DNA of 64,000 bases from Anodontia alba (taxonomy: Eukaryota > Mollusca > Bivalvia > Lucinida > Lucinidae): positions 16,231,211 to 16,295,210 of the forward strand of contig OZ024821.1 of assembly GCA_964016985.1 (NCBI GenBank). Reading direction: 5' to 3'. Positions 12,010-22,126 of this stretch are shown here, one piece after another. A program made the translations under genes and the position numbers. The notes below the pieces were generated by a model, which did no database searches, was not told the DNA's origin, and saw only the letters and a program-made list of their open reading frames with translations. Position 1 is the first letter of the stretch. Every line of letters starts with the position of its first letter.

Positions 12010-12600
12010 AAATGGTCTTTCTTAATGGAAGTCTGATGAAGCGAGATCAGGCGAGTAAGGGGGATGTTGAATCCATTCGAATTCATAATCATCCCCAAAA
12101 CACCGAGGCCGTAACCGTTCCAGCGGACGGAACAGTATTTGCCTTCTTTCGCAGGGGTGAATCAGGACGCTTCCATTGTTTAGACCGTTGTTTGGAATGA
12201 TGGACCTATTATGTATGGGTCTGTCTCAAAAAGAATCAGATTTTCACGCGATATATTCTGTTTTGTGTGCTTCTGATCAAGTGTCAGAAGTCTGGGTACA
12301 CAACGGGCTAAGAGTTTTGTCATATCCAGATCTTCCGTAAGAATAAAATGAATTCTTTCCTTGGAAATCCCAACAGCACTAACTATGTATATCTCTGTAA
12401 CTCGTCTGTCACCCATAACCATATCGTGGACGTTATTGACTTTTTCGGGAGTTGCCAGAGTGACAAGTCATCCTCAGGGCTCTCCCTGCCACGCTTAAAT
12501 TCTGACATCCACCTTTGTACGGTAACATATAAAGGGGCATCCTTCCCTAGAATTGCTGCTATATCAGCATGAGTAACATTGGTGCTAAACTCGTTTTAAG
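12010..12600 (-). pseudogene. Mariner transposase, internally deleted and frameshifted
   Basis: Read on the minus strand, pieces of a Mos1/mauritiana-like mariner transposase appear in the right order but in different frames. The DNA-binding half includes THADIAAILGK and MSEFKRGRESPEDD. Next comes MGDRRVTEIYIVSAVGISKE, then RCVPRLLTLDQKHTKQN. After a stop comes KQRSKQWKRPDSPLRKKA and NTVPSAGTVTASVFWG, and finally HPPYSPDLASSDFH. The last two blocks are normally separated by about 70 residues, so an internal deletion has removed the stretch with the second catalytic Asp. Several frameshifts and stops make it inactive. Terminal repeats were not located. Confidence 0.85.
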
Positions 12601-12737
12601 CAAATACGTTCAGCAATTTTGTTCAGTTTGCAAAATCAACGTGCCTTGCTTACTTAAAAGTGTCACCACTGCGACAAACCGACCAAATTACACGGGCTAT
12701 TGGTTTAATAACCGTAGGCAGGGATGAATAATTGGAC

Positions 12738-12870
12738 TGGAAATAGACAAAAAAAAACGTCAAAAAGGTTGCCTTTGGAAACTAAGAACACTACAGATAA
12801 GAAAATTGGAGTCTCGGTTTTATTGAGACGCTTCATAAGCAGTAATGAAGTTTGCAAGACTGCATAACCC
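12738..12870 (-). mobile_element. GAGTCTCGGTT repeat (family K), copy 1
   Basis: Shares ACTACAGATAAGAAAATTGG, GAGTCTCGGTTTTATTGAGA and CAGTAATGAAGTTTGCAAG with the reverse complement of about 38163-38270 and, less closely, with 41130-41205 and 41738-41795. The class is unknown. From 12871 to 13304 nothing further is recognised. Confidence 0.6.
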
Positions 12871-13304
12871 TGCAAAGTCCTTCAATACATGGCTCAGCAT
12901 TTATCAGTCATCCCTCGTATTTGTTACTCTAGCTTCATTAGAATTTAAGTGCGAAATTTTGGCCGAGAAAGAAAATAGTTTAAACCCCCGGCCCACTGAT
13001 ACATACATGTACACAATCCGTGTTTTTTTCGGCTGACCGTTTCAAGGCGGTTCCTCTGTCGCAGTTCTCTTTTGCTGTAATATTTAGGTCGACTGATTAC
13101 AATCCAGCCAGAGTATACAAACGCCAAAGTTTCCTTCAGCTACTTGTCCACGTGATTATCATTGACCAATGTAATCACACCGCGCGTTAGACAAAATCCA
13201 GATAACGGTTATTTATAGCCGCGCTATTCTTGTCGCTGTGACGTCAGAGTGCTGTTGATAGAGGGTTAACTGTTAAACCTGGACTGCGACATTTGGGAAA
13301 TGAC

Positions 13305-13378
13305 ATTGGCAAACAGTGCAGACCCGGATCATACGCCGCAGAAGGCGGCGTCTGATCAGGGTCTACACTGGTTGCTTA
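13305..13378 (+). mobile_element. GCCGC-hairpin core
   Basis: GGCAAACAGTGCAGACCCGG and GGGTCTACACTGGTTGC enclose CATACGCCGC and GCGGCGTCTG. There are no terminal repeats of the full family. Between 13379 and 13916 only AT-rich sequence is seen. Confidence 0.7.
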
Positions 13379-13916
13379 AAGCGCAGGAAGTTGATGATTA
13401 AATAAAACAGTCTTAAGTCCCTGTTCAGAATTATTTTTCCACCCTACACTCAATAGACCAACCAGTGCGGTCAGTGCTTTGATTTATTTGTATGTCCGTT
13501 ATTGTGACTGTATCTTTGTGACTTTTCATTCTTTGTTCTTCATCACTTCCTTTTTTTTCCTCAGGAAGACTGTGCTTCGCAATTGTGGCGTTTCCTAAGT
13601 AACGTCATCTATATTGTTGCATACATTACAAATTTAATCATTTCCTTTGGACAAACCCAGCCTACTACCTATTTGTGCTTCTCAAAATGCCGACAGAATG
13701 ACAGAAAAATCAAACTGCTCTTTAGAAAATGTGAGTCAGGTGAACTTCTTTGCTAAAGCATGTCTGCATGAATTTATCATGTAGATACGTCATATCGAAT
13801 GTTCATGTGTGTTTGCATGACCCATTTTACACCCTAAAGTACAGTTTATAAAGGTTACAGACAGCCATGTTAACTTTGTACATTAAAAATGAATATAATT
13901 TCTCAATCGGATCAAT

Positions 13917-14137
13917 ATGAGCCGCAACGTTGGACAATGTACCTTCAGAAATGTGCGAACAACGAGGATTCAAATCATTCTGCGCATCCGCGTTGACCGC
14001 ATAAGGAAAATTGCATTCTTGGATATCCAAAATGCGCCCACTGAAGATTGTGATCATACTGCGCATTCGCAAAGTATTATCAGAATCTTCGCTGGGCGCA
14101 CATGTCCGCGGGTACGTTTCATGACGTTTCGGTTCAT
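13917..14137. mobile_element. CTGCGC-hairpin MITE, GCAACGT ends, copy 1
   Basis: The inverted ends ATGAGCCGCAACGTTGGAC and GACGTTTCGGTTCAT (pairing with mismatches) enclose two hairpins. The first is a decayed CTGCGCATCCGCG stem. The second is GATCATACTGCGCATTCGC with AATCTTCGCTGGGCGCAC downstream. Elements with the same internal hairpins but other ends lie near 18107, 21911 and 63453. Confidence 0.7.
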
Positions 14138-14496
14138 GTAATTTCCTGCTGCATTATCTGTCCGATTATCATCAACTTCAAAGAATGACCGTATTTACCC
14201 GAAATGTCATACTTCACAACTTCTTATCCCCCTTGTTCTAAAATGAGAACAAATCCTTTTACTACCTTATGGTGCGTCAAAAAACTGCTGGATGAGTGGC
14301 AAATGATACAATACCGATTTCTGACGCGTTTTTCTGGGTCTACACTATTTGCTCTGGTATGCCTGTCCGAACACTCAGGATGAATAAGGTATCTTCTGAG
14401 TGCGAAAAGTTGTAAATATCAATGATGCGACTTCATTAGAGTCGCGTCTTCATCCTTAACCTTTACCATTCTATGGGCATTTTCATAAGATGACTG

Positions 14497-14675
14497 ATTG
14501 ATATTTTTTTCTAATTTTTCCCAGAAAACACGTTTTGATATTGTATGCAAATTGTCTCCATTGGAGACAAGTTGCATGAAACATCAACTCCTGTTTTCTT
14601 GGAAAATAATAAAAAAGAATATTTCAATTTGTCGTCTGCTGAAAATTTTTACCAGAGTGCTAAGCGTTAAAGCAC
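14497..14675. mobile_element. TTGGAGAC-hairpin MITE, copy 2
   Basis: TATTGTATGCAAATTGTCTC pairs with GAGACAAGTTGCATGAAACA. It is flanked by TTTTTCCCAGAAAACACG and CTGTTTTCTTGGAAAAT, and the right end reads CCAGAGTGCTAAGCGTTAAA. Confidence 0.75.
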
Positions 14676-14851
14676 CGATCACAGCAATAGCAGCAGACGA
14701 CATTCAGATTCATTTTAAGGAGTAACTAAATTGGCATGCCATGTGAAATTCATCCAAAACAGACAATTCACATAACTTTTAAGACATGTTTTCTCTGTAA
14801 AATATTTACAAAGTTTCTAACTCTCGTCTGTTTCTACAGGTGTTGATCATA

Positions 14852-16140
14852 TGAGGAGCGGTCGGAAAGTATCCGGACATTTTGCTCTTTCTCAAAAACC
14901 ATTAAATATTTTTTTCAAAAATTCTTTTTATTCTTTTTTTAAAACCATGAAGTAGACCGACAGCGGAGGTACTGATTTACAGCTGAAATCAAAGCCGCCC
15001 TGGTCTCATATTTGTTTCCAGCGTTTTTTTTATTTTTTATTTATTTATTTATTTTATTTATTTATTTATTTTTTTCATTTCTAGAAACAGGGAGGGGGGT
15101 GGGGGCAAGGTATGGGCTCTATGGTGGATGGGACAACAATTGCCACTTGATTGAGCTGATAAGTTCTACTGTAGATGAGGCAGTATCTAAAGGGACATTG
15201 CCACCCAAAAGAAGGACATTTTTTTCTGGACTAGCGTGGAACTTTTAGTTTTGTTTTTTTTTTCGAAATTACTTCAATTCAAATAGTATCTGGAAGTCAG
15301 TTCGACCTTTTGGCATGAAATGAGCTAGTATTATTTCACGTGAATCCCCACAAAAAAACAACAAGCATAACCTTGCCTGCAGATGGGGGCAGCTTAAACT
15401 TCTTGGGAGGTGGAGAACCAGCTTGTTACCATTGCCCTGACTGATCTTTTGTTTCAGGTTAAGCATAACGAACTCACATTTCATCCCCAGTGACAATAAA
15501 AATTAAAAAGTCTTTTTTTTTTTTCATTATGATTAAAACGGCCATAATGTTCTTTTGCTGTTCAATTTGGTCTTTTGTCAGCTGTTGCGACACCCACCTA
15601 GCACTTACCTTGCTCATACCTATTTTTGTCGTGTAAAATCTAATGTGCCGACGCTTTAGCGGTGCTAAACTGATTAGCTACCTCCTGCAATGTCACTCTG
15701 TGATCTTTTTTGACAAAGGCCTCAACAGTCGCCACCATTGTTGAGATTACTGCCTCAGCGGGCCTCCCTAGCCTGGGCTTGTCCCTCATGTTTGTCCCGC
15801 CTCCCTAATCTGTGAAAACCAGCTATAACAGGGTGAACGGAATACGAAGGCTTTATAATTCTTTTTTTCTGCAACCTTTGAAAAATGTGGCAATGTTTTT
15901 CACCTTTTAAAGGGGGAAATGATTTTACAAGTCTTTGTTCCTCCAGCTTAGAGTCCATGGTAGTCATAACAGCTACTTAATTTAAATGCTTAAAACTTCG
16001 TGCATATACACTTCTCATTGAAAATAAACTGAAAGATTTATAGGCGATAAAATGTAGTTTTCGCGCAAGTATACGTGTAGGTAGCTGCACACGGAAAGAC
16101 AGGAACATGAAAAGTCCAGATTTTTTTTTACCGCCCCTCG
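14852..16140 (-). mobile_element. Full-length degenerate mariner transposon
   Basis: TA dinucleotides at 14850-14851 and 16141-16142 flank an element of 1289 bp, the usual length for mariner. The ends are inverted repeats: TGAGGAGCGGTCGGAAAGTA on the left, and CGAGGGGCGGTAAAAAAAAA on the reverse of the right. The second shared block is TCCGGAC versus TCTGGAC. The transposase relic inside is on the minus strand. The structure supports a genuine insertion rather than a fragment. Confidence 0.88.
15105..15967 (-). pseudogene. Mariner transposase pseudogene
   Basis: From the 5' end on the minus strand: LEEQRLVKSF...KGEKHCHIFQRLQKK (N-terminal helix-turn-helix), then after a frameshift DKPRLGRPAEAVISTMVAT, KKDHRVTLQEVANQF, KIGMSKVSARWVSQQLTKDQ, then FLIFIVTGDEM, where a stop replaces the usual Trp after the first catalytic Asp-Glu. 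Then PETKDQSGQW, GSPPPKKFKLPPSAGKVML, VVFWG, and after more stops a relic of the block before the second catalytic Asp, which cannot be read clearly. Last comes STVELISSIKWQLLSHPPYS. It has multiple stops, frameshifts and a T-rich insertion, so it cannot be functional. Confidence 0.88.
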
Positions 16141-16289
16141 TAAACCTCAGAAATACTTCAGAAAACTATTTCATTTGTTTAACCACACACTGAAAAGGGG
16201 CGAAGCCTAACTTTGTTCAAGCGAGTTAGCGAGGCTCCAAAGTTTGAACGATTAAATCTTTCTCACTTAAATAAAAGTAGAAACCATTA

Positions 16290-16291
16290 AA

Positions 16292-16327
<36 letters not shown>

Positions 16328-16370
16328 TTTTTTTGTTTTATTTTAAACAAGAAAAAAAAAAAAAAAAAAA
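16290..16370. repeat. Poly(T)/poly(A) tract
   Basis: A T-run of about 35 bases is followed by mixed T-rich sequence and an A-run of about 20. It is nearly a self-complementary T...A hairpin. Confidence 0.9.
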
Positions 16371-16559
16371 TAAGACATGGACTTTCATTCCGAAGAAGAG
16401 TACTTCAATAAAATGTATACTTCTTATTTTCAGAGAAAAATAAGCAAAGTGTTCCTAATTTTGATCTGATGATTTAGACTATGCATTGGTAAAGCTTAAA
16501 ACAACAAACAAACAAAACAAAAACAACAAACAAACAAAAAACTGAACTTATTGCATATG

Positions 16560-16740
16560 CGACCAGCGTAGACTTACATGTAGATCAGACTCTTAACCGC
16601 GCAGTCTCATCTCATTCTATATTTTTGTAAACATATTGTTTTGATCTGAAATATTATATTAGCGGACAACATAGAGCCTGATCAGACTGTGCTGATGTGC
16701 AAGGTTATCTGGGCCTACGATGGCCACATACGTCATAAGG
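16560..16740. mobile_element. CTGCGC-hairpin element relic
   Basis: CCAGCGTAGACTTACATGTA, AGCGGACAACATAGAGCC and TGATCAGACTGTGCTGATGT match parts of the CTGCGC-hairpin family without a preserved palindrome. The region 16741-17494 shows nothing else I recognise. Confidence 0.45.
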
Positions 16741-17494
16741 TCGACTTCCAATTGAAGCAGCATAATTGTCCATTTCCTTAGACTTTGAAAGATGCAAGAC
16801 AACAAGTTGTCAGGCCTCCGCAGATGCCACTCGGGATAATGGTACGTTTCACGCTTCCCCTCTTCTTCCGACCACTCTCTCCAAAAGTACATAAAAATTG
16901 GTTATTATTTAGATGGGCACTAGACACAAACTAGCTTCGCGTCCCGAGAGGTAAAATTAGCTCTCTGACATAGCCTTCTATAAGTAGTTTGTATCGTTTT
17001 AAAAGCAAGGAGAAACCCTCAATTAGGAGAATTTAACAACTACGATATCAGGAAGTGTTTTGTTCCATATAAATTAGACGTTCTAGACTACATTGAGGTA
17101 AATGAATACACTTTGTAGATTTTCCGCCTTTTGTCAAGTGAGACAGTTTTTGTGACTTCCGGTTTGCTATGATGTACAGCAAATTCTTTCTAAAATTGGG
17201 TCCACTCTAAAAGGAAAGAATTTGCTCCCAAGGGGGGGACAAAATATATCCTTTTAGAGTAGAACTCTTTTCAGAGATGAACAAAATCAGTATTAACACA
17301 GTTGTCTCCCTTGCAAGAGTATCAATTTTCCTTAAAAGTATAAACCATATAACTTTTAAGATGAGACGCGCAACCACAATATTGTCTTTAGTGCATATGT
17401 GGATCTCAAAAGCCCAGATCAGCCCTAGTTCATCCCCGGACCGATTAGGGCCTTTTCCGTCCGCTGACATATTCTACAGATGATAAGCACTAAT

Positions 17495-17773
17495 CATCAC
17501 GAAAACACGCCTATATAATTTTGACCCCCTTAAACCCCACTTTTATATAGTAAAACTGGGGTTTAAAGGGGTATACATTACTTTTCTTATTTCTGCTCAA
17601 AAACATAGATTGTGGGTACTGATTAGAACCGCCTCGGCGAGGCGGTTCTAACGAATACCCACAATCTATGTTTTGAGCAGAAATATGAAAAATATCAGAC
17701 TTTTTTATCTGAATTTTTAAAGTTTTTGGAGGTAAAATTTTCTATACATTTGAATATGCGTATTTTCGTAATG
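17495..17773 (+). mobile_element. CATYACG-hairpin MITE, copy 2
   Basis: Complete, with CATCACGAAAACACGCC at the left and GCGTATTTTCGTAATG at the right. The palindrome has loop CGGCG. The left arm reads GATTAGAACC where the right arm reads TTCTAACGAA, so a few arm positions no longer pair. Confidence 0.9.
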
Positions 17774-17956
17774 CTAATCAAACTATGTTGATGCGCAGGC
17801 TGATTCGGTTCCTCATTGTACACACGTCTTAAACATATATTTTCGCCTGGTGCAGCTGAAACAGATGTGTCTGAGGGTTTGCGACCCTAAAGCAATAAAT
17901 GTCACACTTAGACAGCCAACTGGCGAGAAGGTTACAGCGCGATTAACACATTGGTC

Positions 17957-18052
17957 CTCTGGTTACAGGATTATTGTGAACTATATTTCTGGTTACAGGG
18001 TTATTGTGAACTATATTTCTGGTTACAGGATTATTGTGAACTATATTTCTGG
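17957..18052 (+). repeat. Three 30-bp tandem units
   Basis: GGTTACAGGATTATTGTGAA followed by CTATATTTCT is repeated three times with one A/G difference. A frame through it gives a 10-residue repeat (SGYRIIVNYI), but the period of 30 explains that without selection. Confidence 0.93.
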
Positions 18053-18106
18053 AAGACTAAGTGTTAACGTTAACAATGCGTATTGTTTGTTGGTTGTGCT
18101 TAATAC

Positions 18107-18352
18107 GGGCCGCGTCATTGAAAACATGTTTTCGGGCATATGCGGACAGCGAAGGCCCTGATCAGACTGCGCATCCGCGCAGTCTGATCAGAGCCGTCGC
18201 TGTCCGCTAACAGAATCATTGGATGCTAACAGAATGTATATGTATGAATGGAGAGCAAAGGACCGGATGATACTTTGCGGATGCACTGGATGATCTGAAT
18301 TTGTGCATTTGTGTATGTTCAAACGCACTTTGTTTTTCGCTTGACGCGGCCC
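18107..18352. mobile_element. CTGCGC-hairpin MITE, GGGCCGCGTCA ends
   Basis: The terminal inverted repeats are GGGCCGCGTCA and TGACGCGGCCC. The internal near-perfect palindrome is TGCGGACAGCGAAGGCCC / CTGATCAGACTGCGC / GCGCAGTCTGATCAG / GCTGTCCGC. A second, decayed hairpin half sits right of centre (GATGATCTGAATTTGTGC). Direct repeats of about 65 bp flank it (18043-18106 and 18353-18422). Confidence 0.8.
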
Positions 18353-18422
18353 ATATTTCTGGAAGACTAGCTGGTAACATTTAACAGTCAATGCGTATTG
18401 TGTTTTAGTAGTGCTTAATATA

Positions 18423-18955
18423 ATTTCAAGAACCGATTGGCGCTCGGATTTGAAGGCTATTACTCATATCCTTTCGACGGCTTTAGCATATTTATGCGTA
18501 ACTGCTGTCCAACACTTTTTGAACGACCCTCACGGCGAGATTAATACAAGTAATCTTCCAGTTCTAGTATCATTTAATACGGCAGTATGCGAGGTGATAA
18601 TAGTAACAATACGAGCTCTCTAGCCGATAGAGAAAGGGCGCGAAAGGCGTCCGAAGTAAGAAAAAAATGATCAAATTTTCGAACCAAAAATATTCGGTTT
18701 ACTGTTGTACCTTTGTAACGCAGTCCCGTCAACACCAACCAATCAAATGTCCTTCTTTTGGGCGGCTCAAATGGCCAAGCATACGAAACGCGCAAGATAA
18801 GACAAAAGAAAAGGGAGAGAAAGAGAGAGAGAAGGTAGGAAAAAATGCGGGATCAAATCAGTTGCTTATGTTGGATTTTAGAGGTACATGTAAATATCCA
18901 ACCCTACCCTCATTTTGGCTGCATTTTTCAAAACCCTCGGCCGTTCTAAGGATAT
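18423..18955. other. No recognised feature
   Basis: Unique-looking sequence with a short GA-rich patch near 18810. Frames of up to 96 codons on the plus strand and 73 on the minus overlap one another and show no domain I recognise. Confidence 0.5.
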
Positions 18956-19150
18956 GAGCCAGTGAACAGCATTTCCTATAAAAGCCAAGACTCAGATCAA
19001 GACTCAGATCAGCTGCACATCCTCACAGACTGATCTGAGTGTCCGCACGACACACTGTTGGTACATGTAGCCAAGAATCAAAACGTCTTCAGGCCGACAG
19101 CAAAGACGATGATCAGACTGCGCGGACTGCGTAGGAAATGTTGTGTCACG
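18956..19150. mobile_element. CTGCGC-hairpin element, partial
   Basis: Begins GAGCCAGTGAACAGCATTTC, matching the GAGCCGGGRCACAGCATTTC terminus. It contains CTCAGATCAGCTGCACATCC and GATGATCAGACTGCGCGG, but the palindrome is broken and no right end was found. Confidence 0.55.
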
Positions 19151-19468
19151 GCTTATAGTATTTGTATCCGTATAAGGCAGTCACGTGACCTTCCTCATAT
19201 TTCCTCGGAAATAATTAATGAAACTTATTTGTTTTTATACTTCCAATAGGCGGAGCATAATATTTAGTGCAATCACATTTGAGACATTTCAAAGATGAAA
19301 GCAAACAATTTGACCTGCTACAGTGTATCTAAAGATAAAAAAGATTATACATGTATCTAAACATATTTTTCTTATTTTGTACAGAATAAAAGGCGATATT
19401 TTATTAAAATTGTCACACATTTTCAACTGATGGTTTGGATTACGGAGTGCTGAAGCTAAAAAAAAATA

Positions 19469-19775
19469 CAGTCGACTCTCGTTATCTCGAATTCAAAGGG
19501 ACTCTCTGAAACACTTCGAGATATACGTACCTTGACATATCAGATTTGCAGAATTGAGGAAAAAATAATTCTAACAACGACATTTAACATATTTATTTGT
19601 AATTGGACTCTTGGAGTTTAAGATATAGTGAAAATTTTGTGGAAAAGAGAAATTCTCCTCTTTTTCACAATATTTTTCAGCTGTTGTTAGATTTAGATGT
19701 TTAGGCAGGGACAAGATTTTCACTTCGAGATAAACGGCTATTCGTGATAAGCGAGTTCGAGATAACGAGAGTCAA

Positions 19776-19778
<3 letters not shown>
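19469..19778. mobile_element. Pogo/Tigger-like MITE with CAGTCGACTCTCG ends
   Basis: The inverted ends CAGTCGACTCTCGTTATCTC and GAGATAACGAGAGTCAACTG are flanked by TA on both sides, giving 310 bp. Ends starting CAGT with TA target sites are typical of pogo-group Tc1/mariner elements. There is no coding sequence. The right TA merges into the following (TA)n run. A relic GGAGTGCTGAAGCT precedes it. Confidence 0.85.

Positions 19779-19858
<80 letters not shown>
19779..19858. repeat. Compound (TA)n(TG)n microsatellite
   Basis: About 24 TA units run directly into about 16 TG units. Frames reading through it are artefacts. Confidence 0.97.
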
Positions 19859-19860
<2 letters not shown>

Positions 19861-19920
19861 ACAGAAAGACACATTGCAGAGTTTACTCAAAGACCCCACG
19901 CATGCCTTCCCGCCCCCCAC

Positions 19921-19921
<1 letters not shown>

Positions 19922-19963
<42 letters not shown>
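19922..19963. repeat. (CA)n microsatellite
   Basis: About 20 CA units, 60 bp downstream of the (TG)n run, so the two could pair as a hairpin. Sequence from 19964 to 20243 shows no feature. Confidence 0.97.
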
Positions 19964-19966
<3 letters not shown>

Positions 19967-20243
19967 GCTCATGTTCAGCATCACTAACATAACACAAATA
20001 AAAACAATTCGCTTCGCTGAATAATCCGACCTTTTCGAACTTTCTCTAAATTCCGTCTAACAATTGGGCTTGAAGTCAATGACATTTATAACTAAGTAGG
20101 GCATGTTAATTTGTCTCCTGTTTGCACATTTGAAGACTACAAGTTACTTTTAATTAATTTTCTTTCATTTGTTTTCGGTTACAAGTAAGAACTAGTCTGT
20201 GGCAGAAACCTATTGCGAAGTCAATGGATTTGGTAATTATTTT

Positions 20244-20467
20244 CACCCACTTATGCCAAGCGTTCTATAAAAGAACATTGCCAAACAATGTAGACCCAGA
20301 TCTGACGCCGCAGAGCGCGGCGTCTGATCAGGGTCTACACTGTTTGCATTAAATACAGGGATTTCTACAAAACATGGTAATAATAAAAACAACCAGGCAT
20401 CTATTCGATTGGAAATGAACCGGTCCAAAGAGTTGAGGTAGAAGAGTCCATTCGGCAAAAATGGGTT
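20244..20467 (+). mobile_element. GCCGC-hairpin MITE, copy 2
   Basis: Complete, from ACCCACTTATGCCAAGCGTT to GGCAAAAATGGGTT. The palindrome is well preserved: ATCTGACGCCGC and GCGGCGTCTGATCAGGG. The CAATGTAGACC arm carries one mismatch. Confidence 0.88.
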
Positions 20468-20529
20468 CATCTCGGCACACAGTTTGAGGGCCATGTGTAA
20501 ATGCATCATATATTTGATTAGCGGGAAAA

Positions 20530-20745
20530 AGATGAACTCTTTCACTGCCACAGGCGATTATAATAGGCTTTTGCAAACAGCATAGATTCAGATGAGGCGG
20601 CTCAATGAGCCGTTTCATCTGGATCAACGCTGCTTGACATTCAGTCTTTCAACTTTACATATAAACGTCTATCGAAACGATAGTTTGTTAAAATAAAAAG
20701 GAGACGACAAATGTCGTCTGAAATTTGGTGCCGAAAGAGTTAAGG
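20530..20745 (+). mobile_element. GGCTC-hairpin MITE, copy 1
   Basis: Family with left end CTTTCACTGCCACAGGCGAT, then AATAGGCTTTTGCAAACAGC. Its palindrome has inner arms GATGAGRCGGCTC and GAGCCGTCTCATC. The right part carries TTTACATATAAACGTC and a CGAAAGAGTTAA end that inverts the start. The outer arm GCAAACAGC-TAGATC is the same as in the GCCGC-hairpin family, while the inner arm differs. Other copies lie near 40021, 45595 and 48625. Confidence 0.8.
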
Positions 20746-20784
20746 AAAATGATACACTTTTAGGGAGCCAAGTGTATCGATAAG

Positions 20785-20937
20785 ATCACTTGATCCGGGT
20801 TTTTGATAGAAATTCACATATTTAATGACAAACAGTGCAGCTCAATATCAGCTGGCTTCTTCAGAAGCCAGTTGATCTGGATCTACGCTGTTTGCTAAGA
20901 CAGGGCATTTCGTGTTCAGCAAGAGAAGGGTTAAAGT
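20785..20937 (+). mobile_element. TGGCTTC-hairpin MITE, partial
   Basis: GATCACTTGATCCGGGTTTT, then ACAAACAGTGCAGCTCAATA, with inner arms CAGCTGGCTTC and GAAGCCAGTTGATC, GGATCTACGCTGTTTGC and AAGAGAAGGGTTAA. A better copy lies at 52885-53095. A fragment at 21358-21426 is the opposite end of the same family in reverse orientation. Confidence 0.7.
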
Positions 20938-21058
20938 AGTAAAGACGATGTTCAGGCAGGGCTGCGCTCACATTGCCTTCCAATGGCACCAACAGTAGGA
21001 TTAAATACATTATGATGGGCAGTACAGACGTAACAAAATAATAAAATCAAAGCAACCA

Positions 21059-21302
21059 GGGCCCAGTTGTTCAAAACTAACGATGCCGTTAGTTAACGAT
21101 TCGTTAAAATTTACATCGAGTGATACGCAAATATGCTGAATTTTTTTGCTGCAAAAATGTGAGTAGCTTTTGCAGTGCAAAAGCTACTCACATTTTTTCA
21201 GCAAAAAATATCAGAATATTGTATACTGAATCCGTTAAAACAGTTAACGAAATGACCCTTAACGAGCTCGTTAAGCAAACGATGCTTTGAACAACTGGCC
21301 CC
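21059..21302. mobile_element. GGGCCCAG MITE, copy 2
   Basis: Both ends are intact (GGGCCCAGTTGTTCAAA and TTTGAACAACTGGCCCC). The central palindrome TGTGAGTAGCTTTTGCAGTG pairs with TGCAAAAGCTACTCACA. It separates two TGGCTTC-family fragments and may have inserted among them. Confidence 0.88.
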
Positions 21303-21357
21303 AGGTATATTTCACGCCAGTTTTGCATGGGAGACAATTTTTGTGACTTCAGACATA

Positions 21358-21426
21358 GCAGATCGTGATTGGCTGGAAATTAGAAGTGGGCGTGACATCT
21401 TACTTTATTCAGCATGACAAGGGTTA
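21358..21426 (-). mobile_element. TGGCTTC-hairpin MITE terminal fragment
   Basis: Its reverse complement (TTAACCCTTGTCATGCTGAA, then CACGCCCACTTCTAATTTCC) matches the left end of the element at 52885. The sequence from 21427 to 21910 holds only a weak CTGCGC-family relic near 21540-21730 (CTCAGATCAGCCTGTGCATT). Confidence 0.65.
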
Positions 21427-21910
21427 AATATTTTAAATGATAAAATAATACATATAGCTATTAAGATCCAAGACCATAATTTTCAACAGTATTAAGAGCA
21501 GGCTATATCGTTTACTTGCGCCAAGAAATACCTTATGGGATAAACAAACTAGCGTGTACTCAGATCAGCCTGTGCATTCTTACAGTTTGATCAGTCAACG
21601 CTGATGGCTAACACACATGCAATATAAGAACTTCAAGGATCCCAGAAGTCAACAATGTAGAATCTGTTCAGATTGCACAGATGTGCTTGCTGATCTGGAA
21701 ATTATGCTTATGTCATACGATCGTTTGTTACTTGATGAGTTCAAATAGTATGGCAGTCAAAACATATCATATTTATTTATTTACATATGACGAGACAGAC
21801 AGTCAGTGAATGCGTATATGTACATAAAGTATTAAACAAAGATATCCTTTGCCATCGGTTAGCATATATTCAATACAGTTGCATGTACATGTACCAGTGT
21901 ATGAAACGAC

Positions 21911-22126
21911 TGAGCCGGGACACAGCATTTCCTACAAGATCGCATGTCCGCCAAGCAATGACTCCGATCAGACTGCGCATCTGCGCAGTCTGATCGGAGT
22001 CATTGCTTTGCGCGAAATGGGTAGCCATGCAGGGATTCTGCTTTGAATGTGTAGATGGGCAGGCTGATCTGCGTTTTTGTCATGCGCAAATGTAGATTTG
22101 CATGAAAAATGCTGTGCCCCAGCTCA
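21911..22126. mobile_element. CTGCGC-hairpin MITE, GGGRCACAGCATTT ends, copy 1
   Basis: The inverted ends are TGAGCCGGGACACAGCATTT and AAATGCTGTGCCCCAGCTCA. The palindrome AAGCAATGACTCCGATCAGA with CTGCGCATCTGCGCAG is nearly perfect. A second half-hairpin GCAGGCTGATCTGCG follows. Similar copies lie near 40487 and 46876. Sequence 22127-22704 shows nothing recognised. Confidence 0.85.

Noticed and set aside
19738..19992. Open frames over the compound microsatellite
   Set aside because: Peptides are only Tyr-Ile, Val-Cys and Thr-His runs from (TA)n, (TG)n and (CA)n.
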